A stretch of 26,247 nt of DNA, from contig CAZWSE010000050.1 in assembly GCA_964636575.1 (NCBI GenBank), positions 1 to 26,247 on the forward strand, given 5' to 3'. Origin of the DNA: CAZWSE01 sp964636575. GTDB taxonomy: Bacteria > Pseudomonadota > Alphaproteobacteria > Rhodobacterales > Rhodobacteraceae. Below the pieces are notes generated by a model, which saw only the letters and a program-made list of their open reading frames with translations, was not told where the DNA came from and searched no databases. The translations under genes and the position numbers were made by a program. Positions 16,799 through 24,536 of this stretch are shown here, piece after piece. The first letter of the stretch is position 1; each line of letters starts with the position of its first letter.

Positions 16799-17083
16799 TC
16801 ACTCAACGGTAATTTCCGTTTTTTCAATACAAGCCTTTCTTGCCTGTCCAAGTGCCAGCAAATCGGGGTCTTGCCTGTAAGCGTCGAATGCGGCTTGGGT
16901 TGGAAACTCCAGCCGATGGGTTTCATGGGGGTCGTTCCCAGTCGCACCGCGGGTCTTTTGCACGCTTAACACCTGACCGCCGTGCCGTTCCATGATCTTG
17001 AAGGCCGCTGCCTCAAAGGCTTCGAACGCGGCAAACCGGCCCGACTTAACCCAAAGATGTACGGTGATGCGAAGGGGGTGCAT
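16799..17083 (-). CDS. Small DUF1330-like dimeric alpha/beta-barrel protein
   Basis: 94 residues. The pattern MHPLRITVHLWVKSGRFAAF, GGQVLSVQKT, HETHRLEFPTQAAFDAYRQD is that of DUF1330 or the related antibiotic-biosynthesis-monooxygenase fold: a ferredoxin-like half that dimerises into a small barrel. No catalytic residues can be assigned. AGAGGAA lies about six bases before the ATG. It starts 22 bases after the stop of the Rrf2 regulator, so the two are likely one transcript. Some fold members are heme- or quinone-related enzymes, but nothing here fixes the function. Confidence 0.75.
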   Translation of the reverse strand: MHPLRITVHLWVKSGRFAAFEAFEAAAFKIMERHGGQVLSVQKTRGATGNDPHETHRLEFPTQAAFDAYRQDPDLLALGQARKACIEKTEITVE

Positions 17084-17105
17084 GTGGTTCCTCTTGGGTT
17101 ACCGC

Positions 17106-17510
17106 TTAAGCCCCGCGCACATCGACAATCGACGTCTCGCTTAACCGGCGGATCAGGCTTTGCTCAACATCTTGCAGCACGTCCGCCACCCTTTGATGAA
17201 GCGCATATTCAAGCGAACAGGCCGAGGCCTCAGTCGCATCGCTGGAGGCCACCAGACTTTCATCCAGCGCCAAGTACACATCGGCAAGTGTGATGTCCTT
17301 GGGTGCGCGGGCCAAGCGCCATCCGCCCGCATGTCCTTTTTCAGAGGCCAAAAGCCCTGCGTCCCGCAACCGCCCCAGCACGCGGCGCACGACCACCGGA
17401 TTGGTGCCAGCATGTGCGGCGATATCGCTAGAGGTCTGCATGCGCGTCGGATCGCCCGCCATATGGCTAAGCGTATGCAGGGCGAGTGACAGGCGGCTGT
17501 TGCGTTTCAA
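17106..17510 (-). CDS. Rrf2 family transcription regulator without Fe-S cysteines
   Basis: 134 residues. The winged helix-turn-helix spans about residues 25-68 (TSSDIAAHAGTNPVVVRRVL, then the wing GHAGGWRLAR), followed by a helical dimerisation part. Fe-S members such as IscR, NsrR and RirA use three clustered cysteines; this protein has only one (C98, in ACSLE), so it should sense something else or act as a plain repressor, like the YwnA type. The start is a TTG, chosen because GGAG lies seven bases upstream and the protein then opens MKRNSRLSLALHTL, as usual for the family. It is divergent from the second importer operon, with a palindrome in between, so autoregulation and control of that operon are plausible. 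Confidence 0.9.
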   Translation of the reverse strand: MKRNSRLSLALHTLSHMAGDPTRMQTSSDIAAHAGTNPVVVRRVLGRLRDAGLLASEKGHAGGWRLARAPKDITLADVYLALDESLVASSDATEASACSLEYALHQRVADVLQDVEQSLIRRLSETSIVDVRGA

Positions 17511-17564
17511 AGGGTTTCTCCGGTTGGCTTGGCCTCACGTAACATCGCTGGTTGCGTGTTTCTA

Positions 17565-17581
17565 GTAACTACAGTAGTTGC
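17565..17581. promoter_or_regulatory. Near-perfect 17-base palindrome, candidate Rrf2 operator
   Basis: GTAACTACAGTAGTTGC is symmetric around the A at 17573. The core AACTAC/GTAGTT (17567-17572 and 17574-17579) is perfect, and one mismatch lies further out. It sits between the divergent Rrf2 gene (start 17510) and the DUF6525/importer operon (start 17619), next to the A/T-rich TAATACTATAAC at 17583-17594 that could hold a -10 element. Rrf2 proteins bind such short dyads. The link to this regulator is inference. Confidence 0.5.
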
Positions 17582-17618
17582 GTAATACTATAACACTTTC
17601 GATTCTTACGGCTTCCCT

Positions 17619-17903
17619 ATGCAACATTCTCAATCTCGTAACCTTGGGGCCACCACTTTGCGCGCGCGCCGTCGTCAAGGCGACCCGATGCAGGCCTATG
17701 ACGCATTGCCTGGGCCCTTGCGCAGCTGGCTTGCCCAAGCGGCACTGCCGTGGTCGCCTGCCTCTGCCAAACGGGTCTGGGCCCGTGCCCGCGCGAAGGG
17801 CGAAAGCGTTGAGGCCACATTGCAATCTCTGGCGCGGGTCGAGACCAAAACGCTTGCCCGTGACCGCCATTCCGAACACCAAAAAATCAACTGCTCAAAC
17901 TGA
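17619..17903 (+). CDS. DUF6525 family small protein
   Basis: 94 residues. The run NLGATTLRARRRQGDPMQAY, then DALPGPLRSWLAQAALPWSP and ASAKRVWARARAKG, matches what I know of DUF6525, a small basic family seen mostly in Rhodobacteraceae. No function is known, and there is no signal peptide or membrane helix. The ATG lacks a clear ribosome-binding site. The stop (17901-17903) overlaps the ribosome-binding site of the second binding-protein gene, which starts 11 bases later, so it is probably the first gene of that operon. Its high basic content and short helices could suit nucleic-acid or ribosome binding, but this is speculation. Confidence 0.75.
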   Translation: MQHSQSRNLGATTLRARRRQGDPMQAYDALPGPLRSWLAQAALPWSPASAKRVWARARAKGESVEATLQSLARVETKTLARDRHSEHQKINCSN

Positions 17904-17914
17904 GGAACCAATAG

Positions 17915-19438
17915 ATGTCACTCGTCTCCCGTTTCACCCTCGCGGCCTTTCTGGCTGTCAGCTCTGCCCTGCCCGTCGCGGCACAAGACAAAAGCCTTTC
18001 GATCGCTGTCACTTTCGGCCCGAATGCCGAGGTGCCCGACCCGCGTGCCGGTTACAACGGCTGGATGTCCAACCAAACTGGCGTGACCGAGACCCTGATG
18101 GGCATCGACTATGACATGAACCTCTACCCCCGTGTTGCCGAAAGCATCGAACAGGCCGGCCCGACCACATGGCGTGTGACCCTGCGGGGTGATGTTGCGT
18201 TCCACGACGGAACACCTGTAACCGCAGATGCTGTTGTCGCCTCGATCTCTGCCATTTTGGATGACGCCAACCCTGCGCACAACGCACGGGTCGCGAAGCT
18301 GCTTGATCTGGCGGACCTTTCTGCGGACGGCGACAAGGTTGTTGTGTTTGAAACCAACAGTGCCAACGCGGCCTTCCCTTGGACCTTGTCCGAACCTGCG
18401 ATTGCGGTCCTTGGCGAAGCCACTGACGCTTTCCCGATCAACGCAACTGGGCCTTATGTCTTCAAAGAGGCAATCCCTGAACAGCTGTACCGCGCCGAAG
18501 CGAACGCGGATTACCGTCTTGGCACACCGGGTCTGGATGAGGTGCGCGTTGTTGTGGCGGGCGACTCTGCATCGGCGGCTTTGGCATTTGAAGCGGGCGA
18601 AGTTGATATGGTCGTGAACTACCCCGAAGCCGATTTTGAGCGTATTCAAAGTACAGGCGCGCAAGGGTTTTCCGCCCCCACCGCGCGGCTTTATTTCTAC
18701 ACAATGAACGCGGCGAGCGGCCCGATGGCGAACCCGCTGATCCGCCGCGCTGTGTCTTTGTCGATTGATCGCAGCGGATTGGTTGATGCGGCATTGTCCG
18801 GTGTTGGCGGCGTGCCCGCGGGTACCATCTACCCCAAAGGCAAGGGCTGGGCGGCGGACATTCCCGCGATGTATGACCCCGCAAAAGCCGAAGCCCTGCT
18901 GGCCGAGGCAGGAGCCGTCAAAGAAGGCGGCACTTGGATGCTCGATGGCGCACCGCTTGAGATCGACATCGTGACCTATTCGGGCCGCGCCGCTTTGGCC
19001 CCCACGGCCGAGTTGACCCAAGCCTTCTTGCAGGCCATCGGCGTCAAAGCGAACGTCACGGTCGGCGAATACGGCGCCAGCAACGATGCGATCAAGGCCG
19101 GTGACGCGGACATGTTCTTGCAGGCTTGGGTGACCACGCCCCAAGGCGATCCGGGCGCTGTATTGGAAGGACTGCTGAAGTCTGACGGCGGGTCCAATTC
19201 CGGCAAGTATTCCAACGCTGAACTGGACAAGCTGCTGGCCGATGGCCGCACCACCTTTGATCCGGCTGCGCGCAAGGAAATCTACAACGCCGCCCAACAG
19301 ATCATCGCAGCCGAGGCCGCGTTGATCCCTGTCTTTCACGTGGCACAAACCAATGTCGCCAAAGCCGGCCTGACCGGATATGAGGTGCACCCAACCGAAA
19401 CCTATTGGGTCACCCATGAGACAACGATCACCGAATGA
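17915..19438 (+). CDS. Peptide/nickel-type ABC importer, periplasmic binding protein (second system)
   Basis: 507 residues of SBP family 5. The signal peptide MSLVSRFTLAAFLAVSSAL is followed by a likely cut after PVAA. Family landmarks include GVTETLMGIDYDMNLYPRVA, VAFHDGTPVTADAVVAS, NATGPYVFKEA and NPLIRRAVSLSIDR. It is only distantly similar to the first binding protein in this window. GAGGA lies about eight bases before the ATG. The protein ends four bases inside the next gene (ATGA). The sparse N-terminus (DPRAGYNGWMSNQTGVTETL) resembles NikA-like and metallophore-type binding proteins more than oligopeptide ones, so a small ligand or metal chelate is possible. The true ligand cannot be read from sequence. 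Confidence 0.92.
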   Translation: MSLVSRFTLAAFLAVSSALPVAAQDKSLSIAVTFGPNAEVPDPRAGYNGWMSNQTGVTETLMGIDYDMNLYPRVAESIEQAGPTTWRVTLRGDVAFHDGTPVTADAVVASISAILDDANPAHNARVAKLLDLADLSADGDKVVVFETNSANAAFPWTLSEPAIAVLGEATDAFPINATGPYVFKEAIPEQLYRAEANADYRLGTPGLDEVRVVVAGDSASAALAFEAGEVDMVVNYPEADFERIQSTGAQGFSAPTARLYFYTMNAASGPMANPLIRRAVSLSIDRSGLVDAALSGVGGVPAGTIYPKGKGWAADIPAMYDPAKAEALLAEAGAVKEGGTWMLDGAPLEIDIVTYSGRAALAPTAELTQAFLQAIGVKANVTVGEYGASNDAIKAGDADMFLQAWVTTPQGDPGAVLEGLLKSDGGSNSGKYSNAELDKLLADGRTTFDPAARKEIYNAAQQIIAAEAALIPVFHVAQTNVAKAGLTGYEVHPTETYWVTHETTITE

Positions 19439-20118
19439 CACTTAGCGTGAACGGCCTGAGCGCAATTCGTTCAGGCCGAACCATTCTGCACCCGACCTCA
19501 TTGCAGGTTCAGCCCGGCGCCCGCGTCGGGCTTGTTGGTGCGTCAGGATCGGGCAAATCAACCCTTGGTCATGCCCTGATTGATGATCTGCGCCGCCAAG
19601 GCCAAATCGTCGCCCATGTGCCGCAAAGCCCTGATGAGGCGCTCGATCCGTTGCGCACAATGGGCTTTCACTGGCAAGAGGCTTTGCGCGCTTTGGGCTT
19701 GCCTGAGGATGAAAATCAACGGCAGACCCTGTTCAAGGCGCTCAACATCGAAGGCGGTGACCTGCGCAAACGCCCCTGGGGGTGGAGCCGTGGCATGCAA
19801 CAGCGCTTTGTCATTGCGATGGCCATGATCGGATCGCCCGCCCTTTTGGTGATGGACGAGCCCACGTCCGCCCTTGATCCCGTTGTCGCGGCCCGCAGTA
19901 TGGAGCTGTTGAACACCTACCTGAACGGGCGTGACACGGCGTTGATTTTGATCACCCATGATCTGGGTCTCGCCGCCCAGCACGTATCGCGCTTGTTGGT
20001 GATGGAGGCCGGGCAGATCGTTGAAGACAGCCCCACCGACAGCCTTTTGAACGCCCCCCAAACGCAAACCGCGAAGTCACTTTGCGCCCATCGCAGCTGG
20101 TTGGCTTTGCCATGCTAA
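19435..20118 (+). CDS. ABC importer ATPase, short NikD-like, altered signature motif
   Basis: 227 residues. Walker A GASGSGKS (35-42), Walker B LLVMDEPTSALD (about 138-149) and ITHD are intact. The ABC signature reads WSRGMQQRF (118-126) instead of LSGGMQQR, so the third position is arginine. The protein ends soon after the D-loop and H-loop region and lacks the cysteine-bearing C-terminal extension of DppD/DppF; length is close to NikD. Its start overlaps the binding-protein stop by four bases. With the next gene it should form the ATPase pair of the second importer. The changed signature may lower or make asymmetric the ATP hydrolysis. Confidence 0.9.
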   Translation: MTLSVNGLSAIRSGRTILHPTSLQVQPGARVGLVGASGSGKSTLGHALIDDLRRQGQIVAHVPQSPDEALDPLRTMGFHWQEALRALGLPEDENQRQTLFKALNIEGGDLRKRPWGWSRGMQQRFVIAMAMIGSPALLVMDEPTSALDPVVAARSMELLNTYLNGRDTALILITHDLGLAAQHVSRLLVMEAGQIVEDSPTDSLLNAPQTQTAKSLCAHRSWLALPC

Positions 20119-20837
20119 GCGTTGACGGGGCTTGGGTCAGGCGGGGCGGTGCGGATACCCTTCGGGACGTATCGTTGACTTTGAACCCCAGCGAAACCTT
20201 GGCCGTTGTCGGCGAAAGCGGTGCGGGCAAGTCCACGCTGATTGCCGCCATACTGGGGCTGGTCAAACTGGCGAAAGGTAAAATCACGTGGGACGGGTCG
20301 CCCGTGCACACCTGCCGCCCTGCCTTGGTCATGCAAGAACCCCGTGCTGCGTTTAATCCGGTTTTGCCCCTCAGCCGGTCTGTGGCTGAACCCCTTGTCG
20401 CACAGGGAAAACAGGTGCCGCAGGACCGTTTGGCCCGTCTTTGTGCGGGGTTGGAATTGCCCTTGGACTTGCTGGATAGGCGTCCCAGTGAAGTCTCCAT
20501 CGGTCAGGCGCAACGGGTGGGCATATTGCGCGCCCTGCTGGCCGCCCCGCCCTTGGTTTTGTTTGACGAACCGCTGTCAGCGCTTGATGCGGTCACCCAA
20601 AAACACACCGCCAAGCTGATTGCGGATTTGCAGCGCGAAGAAGGCTTTGCGGCGCTCATCGTCACCCATGATCTGGGCTATGCGGCTGCCTTTAGTGACA
20701 CCATTGCGGTGCTGCGCGCAGGGGCCGTTGTTGAGGCATCCGCGACCGCCGACTTCATCGCAAGCCCCACGTCTGACTATGGCCAAACCCTGCGCGACGC
20801 CGCCTTTGCCCTTGGCGCTTTGGAGCAAGTCGCGTGA
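20112..20837 (+). CDS. ABC importer ATPase, short NikE-like, altered signature motif
   Basis: 241 residues from the ATG at 20112, which overlaps the previous stop by seven bases. An in-frame start 30 bases earlier is less likely because the ABC fold begins at MLSVDGAWVRRG. Walker A GESGAGKS (34-41), the Q-loop VMQEPRAAFNPV, Walker B LVLFDEPLSALD and VTHD are intact. The signature is VSIGQAQRV (128-136) in place of LSGGQ: valine first and isoleucine at the third position. It lacks the cysteine extension. Its TGA overlaps the GTG of the next gene by four bases. It pairs with the upstream ATPase. Confidence 0.9.
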   Translation: MLSVDGAWVRRGGADTLRDVSLTLNPSETLAVVGESGAGKSTLIAAILGLVKLAKGKITWDGSPVHTCRPALVMQEPRAAFNPVLPLSRSVAEPLVAQGKQVPQDRLARLCAGLELPLDLLDRRPSEVSIGQAQRVGILRALLAAPPLVLFDEPLSALDAVTQKHTAKLIADLQREEGFAALIVTHDLGYAAAFSDTIAVLRAGAVVEASATADFIASPTSDYGQTLRDAAFALGALEQVA

Positions 20838-21772
20838 TAGGCACGATCCTCGCCTTGATCCTGCGCGCCTTTGTGGTGCTGACGGGCACGGCCGTCGCGA
20901 CCTTTTGCTTGCTGTGGTTCGCGCCGGGGGATCCCGCCCTTGCGATTGCGATGGCGCGTTTCAATGCGGTGGTGCCTGCCGATGTCGTCGACCAAGTGCG
21001 CGCAGAAGCAGGGCTTGATGCGGGGTTCTGGCCTGCCTTTCAAAGCTGGATCGGGCCGCTGCTGGCAGGGGATTTCGGGAACTCGTCCGTGACAGGCCGC
21101 CCTGTCTGGCCTGATTTGATGGCAGCGTTCAGCTACACTTGGCCACTGGCGTTGCTGGCGCTTGCGATTGGGCTGGCGGTGTCCATCCCGCTGGCTGTGC
21201 TGGCCGCAAAGCATCAGGGGGGATGGATTGATCGCGGTGCGGTTGCGATTGCCTCACTTGGAACAGCGATCCCCGCCTTTTGGATGGGGTTGCTGCTGAT
21301 CCTGTTGTTTGCGGTTCATCTGGCATGGCTGCCCGCGATGGGCGCGCGTACGCCTGCCCATGCGATCCTGCCCGCATTGACCTTGGGGTTCGGCGTGGCC
21401 GCCGCGCTGACCCGCATCATCCGGTCGGGCATCCTTGAGGCCAAGGGCCAGCCCTTTTTGCCAGCCTTCCGCCGTCGCGGCGTGGCCGAGCGTGACATTG
21501 GCCGTGACCACATCGGCCCCCATGCCGCTGTCCCTGTCCTCACCGTTTTCGGGCTAGAGCTTGCCTTTCTGCTTGAAGGGCTTGTCGTGGTAGAAGTGAT
21601 CTTTTCAAGGCCCGGTTTGGGCGGCTTTTTAGTGCAGGCGATCATGGCGCGTGATTTTCCCAAAGTCCAAGCGGTCGTTTTGTTGATTGCGCTTGTGTTC
21701 GTGACGATCAACCTTTTGATCGACGCACTTTACGGCGTGATCGACCCCCGCATCGGAGAGCGTGATGCGTAG
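20834..21772 (+). CDS. Peptide/nickel-type ABC importer permease (DppB/NikB-like)
   Basis: 312 residues with a GTG start that overlaps the previous stop by four bases. DppB/NikB landmarks are present: a first helix (FVVLTGTAVATFCLLWFAPGD), the segment GDFGNSSVTGRPV, AIPAFWMGLLLILLF, and the ending FSRPGLGGFLVQAIMARDFP with DPRIGE. The EAA coupling loop is divergent. Where most relatives read like VRTARAKG...HALRN, this one reads LPAFRRRGVAERDIGRDHIG, then PHAAVPVLT, of the same length and without the glutamate. No frameshift was found there in the other two frames. It pairs with the next permease. Confidence 0.9.
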   Translation: MIGTILALILRAFVVLTGTAVATFCLLWFAPGDPALAIAMARFNAVVPADVVDQVRAEAGLDAGFWPAFQSWIGPLLAGDFGNSSVTGRPVWPDLMAAFSYTWPLALLALAIGLAVSIPLAVLAAKHQGGWIDRGAVAIASLGTAIPAFWMGLLLILLFAVHLAWLPAMGARTPAHAILPALTLGFGVAAALTRIIRSGILEAKGQPFLPAFRRRGVAERDIGRDHIGPHAAVPVLTVFGLELAFLLEGLVVVEVIFSRPGLGGFLVQAIMARDFPKVQAVVLLIALVFVTINLLIDALYGVIDPRIGERDA

Positions 21773-22559
21773 TGTCGTCTGGCTGATCTGCCTCTTTGTG
21801 ATGCTTGCTGTTCTGGGCCCGCTCTTTGCGCCCTATGACCCCACAGCGATCAATATCCCCAAGCGTCTAAGCCCGCCAACAGCAGAGTTCCCGCTGGGCA
21901 CCGATGCACTTGGCCGCGACATCCTTTCGCGCTTGCTGCACGGGGCGCGCTGGTCGCTTGGATTGGCCTTTGCGATTTCGCTGATCGGGTTGTGTGTCGG
22001 AACTGCGATCGGGCTTGTTGCGGCATTGGGCGGCAAATGGGTGGACTGGACCCTGATGCGCGTCACAGATTCCTTTCTGGCCTTTCCCGAACTGGTTGCG
22101 GCCGTCGTGATCGCAGGCGTTTTGGGCGGCGGCGTGCCAAGCCTGATCTTCGCGCTCGGTGTCACGGGCTGGATGCGCTATGCGCGGGTGGCGCGGGGCA
22201 TTGGCCTGTCGCTGGGGTCGCGCGGTTATGTGGTGCAGGCCAAGCTTGCGGGCCTGTCGCCGCTGGCCATTGCGCGCTGGCACTATCTGCCGTCGCTGTT
22301 GCCCTCGCTGACCGTCGTTTGGACAGGCATGTTCGCCCGCGCAATCTTGGGCATCTCGACGCTCGGGTTTCTGGGCTTTGGCGTACAGCCGCCGATGGCG
22401 GAATGGGGCACGATGCTGCTGGACGGGCGGGCGCACATGCGATCCACCCCATTGCAAATGATCTGGCCGGGCATGGCGGTTGTGTTCTGTGTCCTGTCGA
22501 TCAATCTTGCAGGCGATGCCTTGCGCGATGCGCTGGCCGAGACCGAGACACCCAAATGA
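21765..22559 (+). CDS. Peptide/nickel-type ABC importer permease (DppC/NikC-like)
   Basis: 264 residues from the ATG at 21765. A GTG three bases earlier is in frame, but GGAG at 21755-21758 is six bases from the ATG and only three from the GTG. It overlaps the previous stop by eight bases. Landmarks: a short N-terminus (MRSVVWLICLFVMLAVLGPL), the phrase LGTDALGRDILSRLLHGARW, and the loop GYVVQAKLAGLSPLAIARWH, then YLPSLLP. The closing STLGFLGFGVQPPMAEWG is typical. It forms the membrane channel with the upstream permease. Its TGA overlaps the start of the EamA transporter gene by four bases. Confidence 0.92.
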   Translation: MRSVVWLICLFVMLAVLGPLFAPYDPTAINIPKRLSPPTAEFPLGTDALGRDILSRLLHGARWSLGLAFAISLIGLCVGTAIGLVAALGGKWVDWTLMRVTDSFLAFPELVAAVVIAGVLGGGVPSLIFALGVTGWMRYARVARGIGLSLGSRGYVVQAKLAGLSPLAIARWHYLPSLLPSLTVVWTGMFARAILGISTLGFLGFGVQPPMAEWGTMLLDGRAHMRSTPLQMIWPGMAVVFCVLSINLAGDALRDALAETETPK

Positions 22560-23440
22560 GCACACCAGACCGCCCGACCTTGGGCATATACCTGCGTATC
22601 CTGTCCGGCATTCTGGGCGCGGGCATGTTCGTCAGCGTCAAGGCTGTCAGCGACGACGTGCCCTTGGGCGAAATCGTTTTCTTCCGGTCGTTCTTTGCAC
22701 TGATCCCGCTGGTTCTGTTCTTGTGGATCAGGGCCGAATTTCCGAGCGGCTTGGCCACGAAACGACCTTGGGGGCATTTGATGCGCGCAGGCTTCGGCGC
22801 GATTTCGATGTTCACCTCATTCGCGGCCCTCGCGCGGCTCAACATTGCAGAGGCCATTTTGATTGCCCAGCTGTCCCCTATGTTGATGGCCGTCGCAGCT
22901 GTTGTGTTGCTGTCTGAACGGCTGACCATCTGGCGCGTTGTCGGGCTGGTCTTGGGGTTTGCGGGCGTGATCGTATTGGTCTGGCCGGAACTGACCGCGG
23001 GGGGTGTCAAACAAGACCGTCTGATCGGGGTTGGACTTGGGTTGGTATCGGCCTTCCTGTCCGCGCTTGCGCTTATTATGGTGCGCAGCCTGAACCGGTC
23101 TGAAAGCCCCGGGGCAATCGCGCTCTATTTTGTTCTGGCCTCAATGGTGGGGGCGTTGCTGACGCTGCCTTGGGGGTGGATACAGCCCAGCGGCGCGACA
23201 CTGATCTGGCTGATCGCCGCCGGACTGTTTGGCGGCTTTGCCCATATCGCGATGACCCTGTCGTTCCGCTACGCCGAGGCCTCGCGACTTGCGCCTTTTG
23301 AGTATATCGCACTGCTTTGGCCGCTGCTGGCGGATCTGTTTATCTTCCGGCTGCCCCTGTCCACCACGTTTCTACTGGCGGTGCCATTGGTCTTGCTGGG
23401 GGCCGCAGTCGCGTCGCTGGAACGTCAGAAGCCATCGTGA
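22556..23440 (+). CDS. EamA/DMT family transporter (10 membrane helices)
   Basis: 294 residues from the ATG at 22556, which overlaps the permease stop by four bases. Starts further upstream in this frame lie inside the permease gene and give non-domain residues. Two EamA repeats are visible (about 8-140 and 150-288). The first includes GMFVSVKAVSDDVPLGEIVF, FRSFFALIPLVLFLW and an ERLTIWRVVGLVLGFAGVIV, the second FLSALALIMVRSLNRSES, then APFEYIALLWPLLADLFIF. Such proteins usually export metabolites or amino-acid-like compounds across the inner membrane. Co-translation with an importer suggests release of an excess or breakdown product. The last gene of the run ends 13 bases before the convergent Rieske gene. 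Confidence 0.9.
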   Translation: MSTPDRPTLGIYLRILSGILGAGMFVSVKAVSDDVPLGEIVFFRSFFALIPLVLFLWIRAEFPSGLATKRPWGHLMRAGFGAISMFTSFAALARLNIAEAILIAQLSPMLMAVAAVVLLSERLTIWRVVGLVLGFAGVIVLVWPELTAGGVKQDRLIGVGLGLVSAFLSALALIMVRSLNRSESPGAIALYFVLASMVGALLTLPWGWIQPSGATLIWLIAAGLFGGFAHIAMTLSFRYAEASRLAPFEYIALLWPLLADLFIFRLPLSTTFLLAVPLVLLGAAVASLERQKPS

Positions 23441-23453
23441 AACGCGCTTCGGC

Positions 23454-24536
23454 CTAAAGCGACCGCCCTTCGGCCTTCAGCTTCTTATTCAGGATCTGGC
23501 GCACTTTGATGCCTGCCCCATCCGCGCCCAAGGTGACCTCCAAGAAGTCCAAGCCGCGTGGGTCAGCGGCTACACTTGCTTGCAGTTTTTCAAGCAGATG
23601 TTTGTCTTCGTCAAAGGCGGCGGTGACGCTGGCGCGGGTCTTCTCGGCCACCTCATCGGTCAGCGATGGCACATCAAAAGCGGCCATCCAGAAGTAATGC
23701 GTTTTGCCCCGTTGGGCGGGCGTCACGATGTGGCACCCGCGCACGATAAAGTCTGACCGCCGACCGGCCTCTGGTGCGGGGTCATGCACGTTCCAATCCG
23801 AGAACGAGATCGCAAGGCTGGGCATCCGCCCCTTTTGCACCCGCTTGATCGGCTTGTCCTCGGGCAGCCCCATCCCTGCACAGAACAGCGGCGACAAAGG
23901 GGCCAGATCGAATTCCTGTTCATAGCACAGGGTCTCGCCTTCCATGTAGGTGTCGGGCGCTGTGATCCAGTCGTCTTGCTTGAAAGTGTTCTTATGCAGA
24001 AAGGCGATATGCGTCAGGTCGAGCACGTTCTCACGGATCAAAACCCAGTTGGCCGCGACCTCATAGTACCCGTTCACCGGCGTCCAGTCGGGGTCAACCT
24101 GATAGCCGACCTCGGGCGGATCGCAATCAATGGCGTCTTGGTCGCCCATCCAAATCCAGATGTAGGCACCGGCCTCACGCACTGCGAAGGATGGAATGGT
24201 CGCGGTCTTTGGCTTCATGTGTTGGGTCGGGGCTTTGGTGCAGGTGCCGCCCGTGTTGAACTCCATCCCGTGGTAGGGGCAGACGATCTTGTCACCCGCC
24301 ACATGGCCTTCGGACAGCGGCGCCCAGCGGTGCGGGCAACGATCATAAAGGGCGGCAGGTGTGCCATCTTCCAGCCGGTAGAGCACAACAGGGGTTTCCA
24401 GCAGCCACCGCGCCAGCGGTTTGGTCGTGACCTCGTCGCGGTGCGCGGCCACCCACCACATATTGCGCGGATAGTTATCCGTCAGCATTCCGTTCGGGAT
24501 TGTCTGGCCGTTCGCGCCGCCTGTTTCGTCCTTCAT
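23454..24536 (-). CDS. Rieske-type aromatic-ring-hydroxylating/O-demethylating oxygenase, large subunit
   Basis: 360 residues. The Rieske [2Fe-2S] site is CPHRWAPLSEG (C67, H69) with CPYHG (C86, H89). The catalytic domain has the mononuclear iron motif in ENVLDLTHIAFLH (Asp, then His-x4-His). Length and layout fit vanillate-demethylase-like (VanA) single-component oxygenases, which use O2 and a separate reductase to oxidise or demethylate a substrate, often releasing formaldehyde. No reductase is in the window, so one must come from elsewhere. It overlaps the stop of the PanB-like gene by four bases and is the second gene of that minus-strand pair. The substrate is unknown. Confidence 0.92.
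   Translation of the reverse strand: MKDETGGANGQTIPNGMLTDNYPRNMWWVAAHRDEVTTKPLARWLLETPVVLYRLEDGTPAALYDRCPHRWAPLSEGHVAGDKIVCPYHGMEFNTGGTCTKAPTQHMKPKTATIPSFAVREAGAYIWIWMGDQDAIDCDPPEVGYQVDPDWTPVNGYYEVAANWVLIRENVLDLTHIAFLHKNTFKQDDWITAPDTYMEGETLCYEQEFDLAPLSPLFCAGMGLPEDKPIKRVQKGRMPSLAISFSDWNVHDPAPEAGRRSDFIVRGCHIVTPAQRGKTHYFWMAAFDVPSLTDEVAEKTRASVTAAFDEDKHLLEKLQASVAADPRGLDFLEVTLGADGAGIKVRQILNKKLKAEGRSL

Noticed and set aside
17918..19441. 507-residue open frame antisense to the whole second binding-protein gene
   Set aside because: It mirrors a clear SBP family 5 gene codon for codon. Long antisense frames are expected at high third-position GC, and its translation has no domain character.
21430..21540. 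Double frameshift as the cause of the odd coupling loop in the second importer's DppB-like permease
   Set aside because: Translating the other two frames through this stretch does not restore the usual motif, and one frame hits a stop.
21992..22555. Upstream extension of the EamA transporter frame
   Set aside because: It lies inside the permease gene in another frame and yields cysteine/arginine-rich non-membrane residues; the EamA fold begins at 22556.
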